A DNA stretch of 64,000 nucleotides from Grifola frondosa (GCA_001683735.1 LUGG01000041.1:62001-126000); one strand, 5' to 3'. Counted from the first letter of the stretch, positions 47,668 through 59,386 are shown. Translations and numbers: made by a program. The notes: generated from the letters alone by a model not told the origin.

Positions 47668-49326
47668 ATGCAGGACGTGCTCAGCGACGGTATTCCCCTC
47701 GTTGTGTTCACCGGTCAGGTAGCGACATTCGCCATCGGATCTGGTGCATTCCAGGAGGCAGACGTCGTCGGAATCTCGAGAGCGTGTACTAAATGGAATG
47801 TCATGGTGAAGGACATTACCTAGCTTCCCCGGAGAATCAACCGCATTCAAGGTCGCAACGTCGGGTCGTTCAGGACTGTCCTCGTCGACCTGCCAAAGGA
47901 CATTACTGCGGGTATCCTCCGGACGCCTCTGCCATACAAGGCCACGATGCCTGGCACGCCTCTCGGACTCCCTCGAATCCTCTCCAGCCGCCCGAGCAGT
48001 CGATCGATACCTTCCTGATCAAGCAGGCGGCAGACCTCATCAACCAAGCCCAAAGACCGATCATCTACGCCGGACACGGTGTCCTGTCGTCTCCTCTTGG
48101 ACCGCAGCTTCTCAAGCAGCTCTCGCAGGATGGTAACATCCCCGTGACGACGACGCTGCAAAGCCTCAGATCGTTCGACGAGCTGGACGAGAAGAGTCTG
48201 CACATGCTCCGCATGCATGGAGCTGCGTACGCGAATTTGGCGATGCAGTAAACGGATATGATCATCGCTTTCGGTGCGCAGTTCGATGACCGAGTGACGG
48301 GGAAGGTAGACATGTTCGCGCCGGCCGCACAGGCGGCAGCCCAGGAGGCGGAATCATCCACTTCGAGATCCAGCCGAAGAATATCAACAAGGTTGTCGAC
48401 GCGTCGATCTCCATCCTCGGCGACGTAGTGGCTAACATGACTGCGTTGGTACCATTCATCCGGTCTTCTCTCCGGAAGCAGTGGTTCGAGAACATTGGAA
48501 ATGGAAGACTGAGTTCCCGCTCACTTACGAGACGAGCGAAGAAGGTCGATTGATGAAGCCGCAGGACGTGATTAAGGAGTTGAACCACCGGAGTGCGCCT
48601 CGAAAGGAGGACATGATAGTGACTACTGAAGTCGGGCAGCATTAGATGTGGGCGGCGCAACATTTTCAGTGGAGATATCCTCCCTCGACGACCACCCTCC
48701 GGAGGGCTTGGAGTGAGCTGGTGTTCGTGATTGCATCTCTCCGACATGACCTGACTTCGTAGATGATAGGATTCAGCCTTCCTTCCGCTATTGGCGCGAA
48801 AGTTGGCGTGCCTCACAAGACTGTCATCGACATCGACGGCGATGCGTCGTTCAGCATGACAATGGAACTCGCCACAGCGTCGCTGTACGGCATCGGCGTG
48901 AAGGTCCTCGTTCTCGGTTCTCCAGTGGCAGGGTCTGTTCTTCATTCTCTCGACCGCGTCGAACATTGATTGACCTCGATCATTGATGCAGACCTGTTCT
49001 ATGATGCCCGCTATGCACACGCGCGCATGGTCAACCCTGGCCCTTGCGCGCGCGATGCGTGTGCACGCCATCCGCTGCACGTCCGCTGCGAATCTCCCGG
49101 CGAAAATGAAGGAATTCCTCGAATACGACGACTCGAACCCAGTGCTCATGGAGTGCATGGTCGAGACGAACGAACCCGTATTTCCTATGGTGAGTGACAG
49201 TGCGTATACCATCTCTGCGCAGATGCTGATCTTGTTCTTGTTAGGTCCCCGCGGGCAAGGTTCTTCACGAGCAGCTGCTCCATCCTTCGTTTGGGCGGCG
49301 TATGCTGCCTCTCACAACAAAAAGTG
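47668..49326 (+). pseudogene. Decayed acetolactate synthase (ILV2-type) catalytic subunit, copy A
   Basis: Pieces of the thiamine-diphosphate enzyme of branched-chain amino-acid synthesis follow in correct order but in shifting frames: [138 protein letters not shown] and LHEQLLHPS. In-frame stops occur after NLAMQ (TAA 48249-48251) and after TEVGQH (TAG, about 48645), and several frameshifts are present. The whole N-terminal third, with the catalytic glutamate region, is absent: similarity begins abruptly at MQDVLSD. One intron is still present (about 48710-48762), so this came from genomic DNA, not a retrocopy. It cannot encode a working enzyme. Confidence 0.9.
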
Positions 49327-49567
49327 ATCTAAGTGCCCTTGATGCACACCATTCACCATTTCACACTTCCGAGGTGCTTTCGATGGAAGGCAGTCGCTGC
49401 TTCAAGTTACACAACCGACTAAACGCATACATGTATCTTTGCCGTTCTTTGGATTCAAAAAAAAGCCAAAAGTCCCATTGTGGACATTTCGTATCTAATA
49501 CAGTTTGGGGGAGACTTTGCGATTGCACAGGACATTAAGAAAATGTGAGTTCACTCATGATTCGGAA

Positions 49568-51241
49568 TTATCTATGACGCCAACTCGAGGTTGCTGGCAG
49601 TGGAGCTCGTGCACTCGTCCAGTTTACATCCGTTTGCGCTACCAATGCATCTGCACAAACACGTTGCAGTCAGCATGATGAGGACAGACCAGGAGCAGAC
49701 ATACCATCCCAGTCCAACTCCGTTATGGATTCGACATCAAGCAGATATTGTCTTACACGCTCACCCTGCCACGTTGGAATCTCCCTCACTTCGCGGGCAG
49801 CTTCCATCCCCGTAATCTGCCACCACGTAAATCTGTCCTCTTGATGGCACTCGTCCATGTAGTCTGATTCCTGATGATTGAACATGGCAGAAGAATCATC
49901 CAGTGCAAATGCGAAATATCGAAGGGAGGGGGCCGTCTTTTGGAGTATTGTGGACACAGCTTTCCTAATCACTTCATCCGGTCTGAGAAACCATTGCGTA
50001 CGGGGTGGATCGACCGCTCGCAAGCACACAACAGGGACCAAATCGAGGAAAGAGAGGTTCGTAGCCTGAGAGTACAGAATGTCAATGTCAAATAATTAAC
50101 AATTGCGGGCACAACGTACTAGCCACTCCATGCCGTCGGGGTCATCGGGGTCATCATCCGGAAGAAAATTCACATCCACGAGTGTTAATCGCTGCAGGCC
50201 CGTTTCGATCAAATGCTCCAAAAACGCCGTATCGACCGAGCAAGAGACAGTAAAGCAAAACACCATCGGCGATGCTGCACGAACTGCGTTCAAGGGTTCC
50301 AACTCCCATTCGCCATCTGGTTTCTCATCCTCGTCATATTCGTCCAAAGGTACGGAGATAACGAGCCAGTGGACAGGACACACTGCCTCCACAATACGGA
50401 AATCAGTAGACTCATGCAGCATCAGGCGACGGAGGTCTGGCCAGAACTTGCGACCAATCTCAATGGCAGGGGTAACCTCTTTGATTTCCACAGATCGAAC
50501 ATTCGGAAGCGAATCCACAAAGTTGGACCAGGGAACAACGCAATCTGACAGGATGAGACACTGGACTTGTGGTACCTTCGTCCATGAACCTGATGGTTCA
50601 GGTTCGGACTCCGAGCTAAATTCGACGACATCCGCGAACCGCAGAGTCCGGAGATTCGTAAAGGAAGCAAGGCAGGAAAAGAAGGTAGAATATCCCCAGT
50701 TGTGGTTCTCCGTCAATTGTACGCGAGATGGGTTACTACGCATGCGCGGGAAGGTCGAGAGACAATGCTCGTTCCAGATTTCGATGAGCCAGATATATTG
50801 AAGTCTCTGAAGAGCAGCCAATGCATCGCCTACACGCGGCTCAAGATTTAGGAGCGACGTGAAAGGCTCCAGAAGCAATTTTCTTAAATTGACAGCTTCT
50901 GCCAGAAGATCCTTGACCAGAATAGCTGTTGCGGGTGATTCGACTCGGTCTGATGCCCGGATGAGAGGTCCGAAATGTGGATCTGGAAAGACGAACTCAC
51001 GATGTGCTATCGCCAAATCAACTAGTCGATGTGCACGATTCGGTATGTCGGAGAGCATATATGCGTGGATTTTGGTCAAATGTTGTGCGTTTTGGCATCC
51101 TGCGATTGTAGGCATTTGGCGAATGGCGATGGGATATACCTCTTTCGCGGTAAGGGAGAATCTGAGCGCCTCAGGTTGAGAAAGATATGACACTACGAGT
51201 AGGAGGATGTCATCATTTAACGAGAGTAAATTCGCAGGCAT
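49568..51241 (-). CDS. F-box/LRR-like protein, family copy 3 (nearly intact)
   Basis: Third family copy. ATG is at 51241 and the exons are 51241-50120, 50066-49705 and 49650-49568, with 53- and 54-nt introns, stop TAA at 49568-49570. F-box-like LLSLNDDILLLVVSYLSQPEA precedes leucine-rich strands (FTNLRTLRFADVV, LPNVRSVEIKEV) and the shared C-terminal DRFTWWQITGMEAAREV. Exon lengths sum to 1567, one base more than a multiple of three: an A run at 50040-50043 (four A, where copies 1 and 2 have three) throws exon 2 out of frame about 25 bases after the splice. With three A it would encode about 521 residues. It is thus probably a real gene with a consensus error, or a very young pseudogene. It lies exactly between two inverted acetolactate synthase relics. 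Confidence 0.75.
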
Positions 51242-51334
51242 GGTGGGTGAGGTGCGAGTGAAGGTGCCACATGGCGGCTGTGTCCAAATCACACTATATA
51301 TTGTCGCCAAGTACTATCCGTGACAACATAGCAC

Positions 51335-51959
51335 GTCATGTGAATGATGCGTTGCTATCGATATCGATGACAGTGTTGTGAGGCGCGCCAACTTTTGCAC
51401 CGATAGCGGAAGGACGACCGAAGCCTATCTCCTACAAAGCCCAGTCATGCCAGAAAGATGCAACCACGGACACCAGCAGTGGGGTCACCCCAAGCCCTCC
51501 AAAAGTGATCATCGAGTGAGGATGCCTCCAACGGTACCATCTGCCAGCACGCCGTTTCCGGCGTAGACGATCGGTCTCTGGTTGATGAGGTCCGTCACCT
51601 GCTTGAAGCTGCTTGATCAAGTAGGTGTTGATCGATTGCTCGAAGGGCTGGAGAGGATTCGAACAGAGTCCGAGAGGCGTGCCAGGCATTGTCGCCTTGT
51701 ACGGAGAACACCCGCGGTGATGTCCTTTAGCGGGTCAACGAGCACCGCTCCTGAAGGACGACCGGAGGTTGTGATATGAAATACCTCGTTGATTCTCCGG
51801 GGAAGCTCGAGGATATTCTTCACCACGACGTTCCACTTGGTGCACGCTCTCGGGTGCCGACGGCGTCTGTCTCCTGGAAAGCATCGGAGCCAATGGCGGA
51901 TGTCGCTACTCGACCGGTGAAAACAACGAGGGGACACCGTCGCTGAGAGCGCCCTGCAT
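51335..51959 (-). pseudogene. Decayed acetolactate synthase fragment, copy B (inverted, internally deleted)
   Basis: Reads on the minus strand from ATGCAGGGCGCTCTCAGCGA (51959), corresponding to the start of copy A, through [32 protein letters not shown] and a region like INQ-RPIVYAGNGVLADG. It then jumps (near 51538) to sequence matching copy A about 600 bp further on: WRHPHSMITFGGLG, the intron, then SAIGAKVGAPHNTVIDID. Similarity stops near 51335, just upstream of F-box copy 3. Several frame breaks and stops are present. The fragment shares its 5' limit with copy A, so both descend from one already truncated ancestor. It is non-functional. Confidence 0.85.
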
Positions 51960-52675
51960 CAGAAATCTATGTCTTGGGATCAGTACAGCAACCATTGAAG
52001 AGCTTCTGATCAAACGATGTGATAATAGTCAAGCGACATCAAGCATAACCACTTACCTCATTGATATCCATGGAGTACTTGAAGACAGCCAGACCGATCA
52101 TTTGAAACTAAGAAAGGGCAGTGAACTTGATTTCCCTGTTTGTGCGACTTAGGCGGCTGCCGCCGCACGAGACTGCCATAGCCACTTTTGCGCTATCACT
52201 TACTACATGAGCTGTTGCGATATGCTGCATCGTGGACAACAACTCACCATCCCTTGGCAAATGCGAATTTCCACATGCCTGGCTGAAACTAGATGTAGCG
52301 CGAGAGCAAAGGCAAGTGTTGTCACAGCACCGCGGGGCGCCACTCGAAGTTGCAGTATACAGCATCAAATACTTCTGCATTACATGTTCATTGACTTACT
52401 AGTTACAACAATGCGCCCGGTCAATATCGACACGGACAAGATCAAAACGACAATCAAGAAGATCCTCTCTGATCGCCGGATGCGATCTAGGAAGCTGGGT
52501 GAGAAATGGTTGAGTCAGGAAAATCCAAAGCTCAAAACGCTGTCGATGCGGTGACAGGCATTCACGCAGTGCCACGAAGTCGTAAAGGTGTTACGGAAGT
52601 GGTGATTGAGAGGCCCGCCAATGATAAATATTACTATGTGTCATGGCAGGCAAAGGCTAGAGACCTCAATATCAG
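51960..52675. other. Intergenic, about 700 bp
   Basis: No recognisable gene. An open frame at 52108-52380 (-) is Cys/Ser-rich but has no known motif. Nothing here resembles the N-terminal part of acetolactate synthase, so the relic truly ends at 51959. Confidence 0.4.
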
Positions 52676-52986
52676 TTAGCCATCCGACCCTGAAACAGAA
52701 ACACCAACGTGTGTTGGAATGCAGTCACTCGTGGTGGGATTTGGTAAGTTTAATCGGGCCGCCTGCTCATCAACTTCGACATCCGCATAGCTGCTGGAAG
52801 TTAAGGTCGAGGACCTTCTCATTTTCACAGCATTTATCTGACGTCTCTGCCGTCGCTTAATAAAGAATATGGTGGTCGCAACGCCGACGACCACGAGTAC
52901 TGTTGAAATTGTATAAGAGCAGTTTAAATACACTTAAGCAACTCACAAGAAATGACGGCTGAAACTATCGCCCACGTCGCACTCAT
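52676..52986 (-). CDS. Tiny single-pass membrane protein, function unknown
   Basis: Two exons, 52986-52947 and 52899-52676, are joined by a 47-nt intron (GTGAGT...CAACAG). They encode about 87 residues: MSATWAIVSAVIS, continuing LLVVVGVATTIFFI as a clear hydrophobic segment, then a basic stop-transfer cluster KRRQRRQ and a Ser/Thr-rich, mildly acidic tail (SSTLTSSSYADVEVDEQ). Splicing creates an uninterrupted membrane helix, which supports the model. By the positive-inside rule the tail should be cytosolic. It may be a complete small protein, or the last exons of a larger receptor-like protein whose upstream exons were not recognised. No family is known to me. Confidence 0.45.
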
Positions 52987-54040
52987 GTGGCCATCCGGCG
53001 CGCCATCCTCGGCGCTGCAAATTGCAGAACGTGAACATCAGTTATCGGCATTGAAAGAACGCGACTCACTCTCTTGTAATGAGTCCGTGAGGGGTAGCGA
53101 ATGTGCATACAACGCACAGCGACAACAAGTCGAAAGGCAGCATACGAGGAGACATGATGGGCACTCCGTGCACAAGAAAGCTCCCAAGGGCGATGTTTTA
53201 TTGAGAAAACAAGAGCCATGGAAAAAACTGGGCGTTATAAGCCTTGGGACCCCACTAAGGCATGTTCCCATCCAACCGTCTCGCCAAGCCGCTCAGCATT
53301 GACTGGCTTGGCTGCCAAGGCGCGGCTCTCGTGCCGTGGGTCTTCGGAGAGTTGGACATGTTGGGCATTCTGCCATAAATCTGCCATCGCAAGATGGCCC
53401 GGCATGATCCAGCATATAATTGAGGATCCCAAACGGAGAAGATTCAGCCAACGCCAGCTTGTGCGTCCGCACTGAGCAAACCCCTCGGAGTTGAACCATG
53501 ACTTAGCGAGACAAGCAGTCGATCAAACGTCTAGCAGGCAGATACGTACTTTCCGAGGAGCAAGGAATGCTTGCCGTTGCTTGGACCTCAGGCTAGTTCA
53601 GGCCTCAATCCCGTTACTCTTGGGTGGTTCTCGATAATAGTCAGCGGGTACTCCGGCGATCAGAATATCTTCGAGGCATGCTGGTGAGGTCAGCCAAGCA
53701 TACAGGCGTGATGTTTCGAGCCCGAAATGCAAATGTACAACACAGTGTGTCAGCTATCGGATTCCACGGTGTCATGGGAGGACACTTTGGAGTGAAGAAG
53801 ATCCGAACTACAGAATGGCCTGGATGAGAATGCGTTGTTGATGCACCCAAAATGCAGGTCGGAGGGACGATGCATATGTGCATGTTGTGTACGTCTCCAT
53901 CGACGTCCTCGCCGTGTCGTCGTCCGAGGGTCGGTCGATGAGCCGAAGTTAAAGAGTATGGCGAACTCGTGAGCGTCTGCACCAGCTGACTGTGCGGAGG
54001 GACGGCTTCGCTACAATCACGAATCCTGCCTAAGCCATTC
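52987..54040. other. Intergenic, about 1 kb
   Basis: Short open frames on both strands (for example 53624-53827, + and 53641-54051, -) have no motif. No gene is supported. The right end is the promoter of the FAHD1-like gene. Confidence 0.4.
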
Positions 54041-55145
54041 ATGTTTGGCATCGCCTCTCATAGTCTGAGATCCACGACTCTTCGACGGAGCATCCCCTCG
54101 ACGAGGAGTTTCAGCCACACGACTTCCAGGATGGCAGCGGCATCATTTGTGCAACAGGGCAAGAAGGTACGTGGGCGGCTACCAAACTAGGCGGTGTTTT
54201 GACCATCGAGCGACCAGATTGTCGCTATAGGCCGGAACTATAGCGAACATGCCAAAGAACTCAACAACGCAGTGCCCAAGGAGCCCATTATCTTCTTGAA
54301 GCCGACAACCAGCTACCTTCAATCTGGAGGGAACGTGGAGATCCCGAAGGGAGTCAGAGCGCACTATGAAGGTGCGTAGCGCCTCTATTCGCAGATCCGG
54401 CTTGTTCTTCACGGTTGTTGACGAACGAATGCAGTTGAACTGGGAGTCGTAATTGGCAAGCGTGGAAGAGACATTTCTATCGCGGACGCGGAGGAGTATG
54501 TAGCAGGCTATGGTGAGACAGTGCTTTCCTGAACTGATGTTCTGACAAACTGATATCCCCGTCAGCTCTCGCGGTTGATATGACGGCACGAAATGTGCAG
54601 GAGGAGCTCAAGCAGAAGGGGCTCCCCTGGACAGTCTCGAAGGGTCTTGACACCTTCACGCCCATCAGGTGTTTACTCTTGACCCTCCCTGCTTTCTCCC
54701 CATCTCATATCAGCATACAGTGCCTATATCGCAAAGGCATCTGTGCCTCATCCAGACAACCTGAACCTTACCCTGAAGGTGCAGCTGTCGTATTTGAAGT
54801 TTATATGCACGGCTAAAATGCATGCTCCAGGTCAACGGTACCATCAAGCAAAGTGGTAACACTCGCGACATGATCTTCTCCATTCCCCGTCTCATCGAGC
54901 ACGCTTCCTCGATCATGACGTTGGAGGTTAGCAAAGCATCGCTCTCACCAGCAGTACCGTGTTGACACAGCGTGCATAAACAGGAAGGAGACCTCATCCT
55001 CACCGGTACTCCCTCTGGCGTCGGCCCCGTCATGCCCGGCGACAAGGTCGAGTGCACCCTGAAGGACAGCGCCGGCAACCAGCTGTTGGATCTGGAATTC
55101 GCCGCGGTGCAGCGCGAGGGCGGCTACCTCTATAAGCCCGAATAA
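54041..55145 (+). CDS. Fumarylacetoacetate hydrolase-domain protein (FAHD1-like acylpyruvase / oxaloacetate decarboxylase)
   Basis: The FAH-fold core is complete: [47 protein letters not shown] (metal ligands of the E-x-E type: HYEVELG), [65 protein letters not shown]1 enzymes cleave acylpyruvates and decarboxylate oxaloacetate with Mg2+ in mitochondria. The ATG at 54041 adds about 30 residues rich in Arg and Ser and lacking acids ([20 protein letters not shown] then RSFSHTTSR), a convincing mitochondrial presequence. The second ATG at 54131 ([12 protein letters not shown]) would give a cytosolic form. About five introns are present; stop TAA is at 55143-55145. It is convergent with the SAPS gene, 113 bp apart. 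Confidence 0.9.
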
Positions 55146-55258
55146 AGAAAGCTCTAAACATTACAATACTAACTGTGCAACTACGTGTTTTCTCGCATGA
55201 TGTCCGACTTCCTATGTACAGGATGATACAACAGACTATGCACAAATGGCAGACGGTC

Positions 55259-58200
55259 TTAGCCGTCTTTCGCAGTCCGTTCCTCCTGCTCTCTAGCGGA
55301 CTCGTTGGAACGCCGGTCCGACGGTGCACTTTCGTCGAAGGACCCCGTGCTGGACGCGCTCGTGAAGCTCCAGCTGTCCGCCCCGGTCGGAGTCAACGAG
55401 CCTTCTATTGAGCCTGAGCCTGCGCTTTGGAAGTCGCCGAAATCGCCGAACGAGTCGAACGAAGAGTCTTCCATGTTCTCCTCTGCGAGACCAGACGGGA
55501 ACGTGAACGGATCGGAGCCGCTTGCTGCAGCCGCATCCGAAAACGGCCCGAAGGCATCCTGCATAGCTTGTGGTCAGTTTATGAGATGCCCCACGATTAT
55601 GGGGACTCACATCTTCGAATGGGTTGTTGAATGGAGGATTGCTATTTGTTTGGGACGTAGGCGTGAAGGAGTCCTACAATATCGCCGACTGAAGTCAGGA
55701 TCATCAACAAAATTAAGACGGTCATTTGACTTACCTCAAATGCATTTGCCAGTGGCCTTCGATCATTATCATGTTGGCGGGCTGTAACGGGCGGGGGACG
55801 CAGCTCAAAAGTGGAATGAGCCAGCCATCCGCTGTCGTCTTCTTCATCGTCAGATGCTTCGTCCGACGAACCGAGATGCTCTGATGACTGGATCTCTTGG
55901 GCGAGATAGTGCGCAAACTGTAAAATGCCACAAGTGAATATTAAGGTCGTCAGCAAAGACAAATCTTATAAACGTACATGGGGAGGACCAGCAGTGGAAA
56001 ACTCATCGTCTTCCTCCTCCATCGGCTCCGCTCCAAAATCGGCGCTGCCCTCTCTGCTGCATGACGTCCGCCGAAACTCGCCCCTTGGCTCCTCAGGCGG
56101 TGTACTCTCAGCGCGACTCGAGCCGAACACAGAGGCGGACGTGTCTGCCTCGTCGACTTTCCATTGTGCAGTACCGCTGTTCCTCATGCCAGGGGCAATC
56201 ACCGGCTTGCCTCCGCCCAGAAGGCTGGTATCCTTCTTCTTTGTTTCCTTGTAGCGGCCAGTGACATATTCATCCCATTCGGGCTGGGGCGCGTATTGGG
56301 CAGTGAGTAGACGAAGGTCCGGAGGAAAGTGTTCCAAAGCGCCGATGACATCTTCAGAAATTAGTGTTAGATGTCCCATATAACCGAGGCGGACGCCCTT
56401 TGGCTTCGCACTAATGTATTTGCAGGTCAATAGTAGCGACGGATTTAGGGCAGCAAAAAACACACCTCTCGATGTCATTCCGTTTGGAACCCTCAATGAT
56501 CCGATGCATTAACCGTGCGTCCCGAAAGAGGGATATCGTGAGCGACCTATTGAACCCGCCATCGACACGACCGGTCAATATCTGGTGGATCAAGTCGTAC
56601 ACAACGCTGTGCAAGAAGTTGTTCCATGGGAAATCAAAGAATAAGTCCTTTTGCATACTTCAGTAAATTGTGCGACAAAATGCCTTCTGAGTTGCTTACG
56701 AGTAACGTCGAGGACACGTGGGTCTCCAGGAACCGCTGTTTCAGCCTCTCGCCAAGGACGGGAGGACCAGAATTAGTGTCCTGCGTGTTCGACCTCCGAA
56801 TACTACGGCGCGAGCTGCTTGACCGCGGTCTAGAACCCGGAGCTTCCAAGTCTGAACTCCACTGTCTATGTCGCGGGAAAGCTGAAACGTCCGATGGCGA
56901 CGATGATATCGGCGTCATATCCGGCGGAGAGGCCACAATGGTAGGTAGCTGTTCCATAGTATCCTGCGAAGACGCGTTTGTGCTGTGTTCCATCGGCGGT
57001 TCGTCATACATTGCGATCTCCTCCATGGCGTCATCGTCAGAGCTGCCTGGCTCATCCCCGCTCATATCGTCGTCCGAGTCTATGAGAGAGGAAGCCCCAT
57101 GTGACCCATGCGAAACCGGGAATTCATGCGCAGGTTCCATATCGTCGTTCTCTTCGTCCATACCGTCTTGGTCGTGATCGTTGCCAGAGCCGATGGCAAT
57201 GACTTGTGCCAGTTCTTCAAGCGCCGACAGGCCACCTTGCAGCCGGCCCTCCGAGTCGTATAAATGGTCGTACTCCGCGGAACGGTTGAGAAGCGACATA
57301 TTGGAACAGTGGAGCAATTCAGCGTAGAGCTCGCAAATACGATAGCGCTCGAAGGTCAGGGGAGGGAGTGCGCCCACTGTGGTCAGAATCGGGCCGTTCT
57401 ACATTCGCGATCAGCAACATGCAAATGATGTCCGAGGAGTCCTACGCTGCCGCATCGTGTCTGTTGACTTACCAAGGACCGGGGTTCGCGCAGAAATTCC
57501 TGGAGTCTGTCCAAACAGTCGCACATGATATCAAGAACCGGACCGAGGTGTACTACGCCCATGCGATTGACCATCTCCTTCATGGCCCTCTCCAACGTTT
57601 CGCGGCCGCCTTCTGTGTTCATTTGCAGCTGTTGCTGCACTTGTATCAATCGATTGCGCAACGTGTGGAATAGATATGGCTCGAAGTAGTCGGAGTTGTT
57701 CTGCCGGATGAGTTCGATGATGATGCAAATGGACTGCACGACTGACGACGAGGCGGAAACCGGGTCCAGCGGCGGGGAGCTTGGCTTGCTTTTCGTTTCA
57801 ACATTGGAGCAGGCATTCATGCTAGCGGGGTCTTGATCCTCAGGCACCGGCGTCGACTGGAAATCACACAAGATGTAGCCTACAAGCTTGGATACATTAT
57901 CTCGGTGCGCCAATTCACGCGCAAAGCGATTTGATGCAGGCGGACTGTTGAGTTCGGATAGTCCAGCGGCGGGGGATGGCGCAGACATTGAAATGATACC
58001 CTTGATGAGCTCCGCGACGACTGTATGCATGTCGCTACTGTGTTCTGGGGAGAGCAAATCGATGAGGCGAGACATGAGGTTTTCCTTTGAGAGCCACTGC
58101 ACGCCTTGAGGTAAGAGGAGTTCGCGGTAGAGCAAACTGCATATGATGAAGAACATACTTCGAGAACGCCTGAACAGGCGGGGAACTCATCTAGTTGGAT

Positions 58201-58898
58201 GATGCGCACGAGGAGGTCCGCAAATGGTGGGGCCTCGATGTGCCGCAGGAGACGTTCGACGACGTCGGGTTGCGACTGCACGAAGTCGAGCATCTGGGCG
58301 CGGAACCCGATTTTTACTTCCGCACGCGTAAGAGCGAGAGAAAAGCGGGATTCACCTCCACTGGCTTCTTGCTCAGAAACGCGGCGTTCACCTTGGCGAA
58401 ATGGGAGGCCATCGTCATCTGGGTCTTCACTTCCTCAGGGGGTTTGTCGAGGACTGTCTCCCAGAATGGGGTCAACAGCTGGTCGGGATGGGCGACGCAC
58501 GTCTCTACGATGGACCATATTTCGCTGCACAGGACCTCGGTAGCGACATACGGATATCTGCACGAACCACACCGGTCGATACGATATCAATGAGTACCAA
58601 TGATGATATGTTCAGAGAGGCTCACTTAAAAGCGCCCTTATCCTCTCCCACTATTTCACCCGTCACATAACCCAGGAGACGCTGTAGCACGTCGACACGC
58701 TGGAAGTAGTCAATGAGCCGCGCGTTCTGAGCTTTGCACTCCTGGAGCAAGTCATCTTCGTCTAGGATAGCTTCTAGCGAGACGTCCTCCACATCTAGGA
58801 GACTATCGATTGTGGACGCATTATGAAAACCAAATCTAATGGGAGAGAGGGTGAAGACGTGTGCGCATAGACAAAGGTGTCGAGTACCTCCAGAACAT
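55259..58898 (-). CDS. SAPS-domain protein, Sit4-phosphatase-associated (Sap155/Sap190, PP6 regulatory subunit type)
   Basis: A regulatory subunit of the PP2A-like phosphatase Sit4/PP6, acting in cell-cycle and TOR-linked signalling in the cytosol. The first coding exon is only 11 nt (58898-58888, MFW plus two bases), then RFGFHNASTIDSLLD. The SAPS domain follows: LDEDDLLQECKAQNARLIDY, YFQRVDVLQRLLGYVTGE, WSIVETCVAHPDQLLTPFW, LLVRIIQLDEFP, WLSKENLMSRLIDLLSPEHS, IIIELIRQNNSDYFEPYLF, PPLTFERYRICELYAELLHC and FDFPWNNFLHSVVYDLIHQI. A long acidic, Ser-rich insertion (about 57220-56900) and a disordered C-terminus with DSFGDFGDFQSAGSG follow, ending KDG at 55259-55261. All deduced splices keep the frame and no lesion was seen. 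Length, roughly 1,000 residues, suits the family. Confidence 0.9.
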
Positions 58899-59386
58899 GC
58901 AGAAACACGGCTAGGATGATTTTAGGGGAAGCGATGAAAATTGGAGGAGTAGCTACAGGATGAGAGAGAGGTAGCAGGAATGGCGTGCAAGCAATGCGAC
59001 TGAGGCGAGAGCGTTTAGAATGAAAGCACTCTGGCTTGCGACTGCCTATTCTGCGGTGGCGCGAATCGTCGCACTGCGCGCCGATCTCCGACTGGCGACC
59101 ACCCGGCACAACATTCGTAGACGACCTGTACGTAACGAATATGTACCACCCACAATCACCCATCCGTGTACAGAAGCTGAAACCCTCTGAAACATGCAGA
59201 ACGTGCAGATTGATCGAAGATTGAGTTATAGAGTATCCCCCAATACGCGAAATCGGGAGGATCGCCACAGACATGGCGACTCTCCGTTGGCATTCTCCGT
59301 TGGCGTTCTTGTAGACACAGAAGCCAACCTGAGCATCACCGACGTCGGCCCAGCCACGCAGGTAAATTGTCCAGCCTGAGCTGACC

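Noticed and set aside
48262..49212. 316-residue open frame on the minus strand
   Set aside because: Antisense to the acetolactate synthase relic, whose pieces are plainly recognisable on the + strand. No domain in the minus frame.
47668..49326. Functional acetolactate synthase
   Set aside because: N-terminal third missing, two in-frame stops and several frameshifts. Too many lesions to be consensus errors alone.
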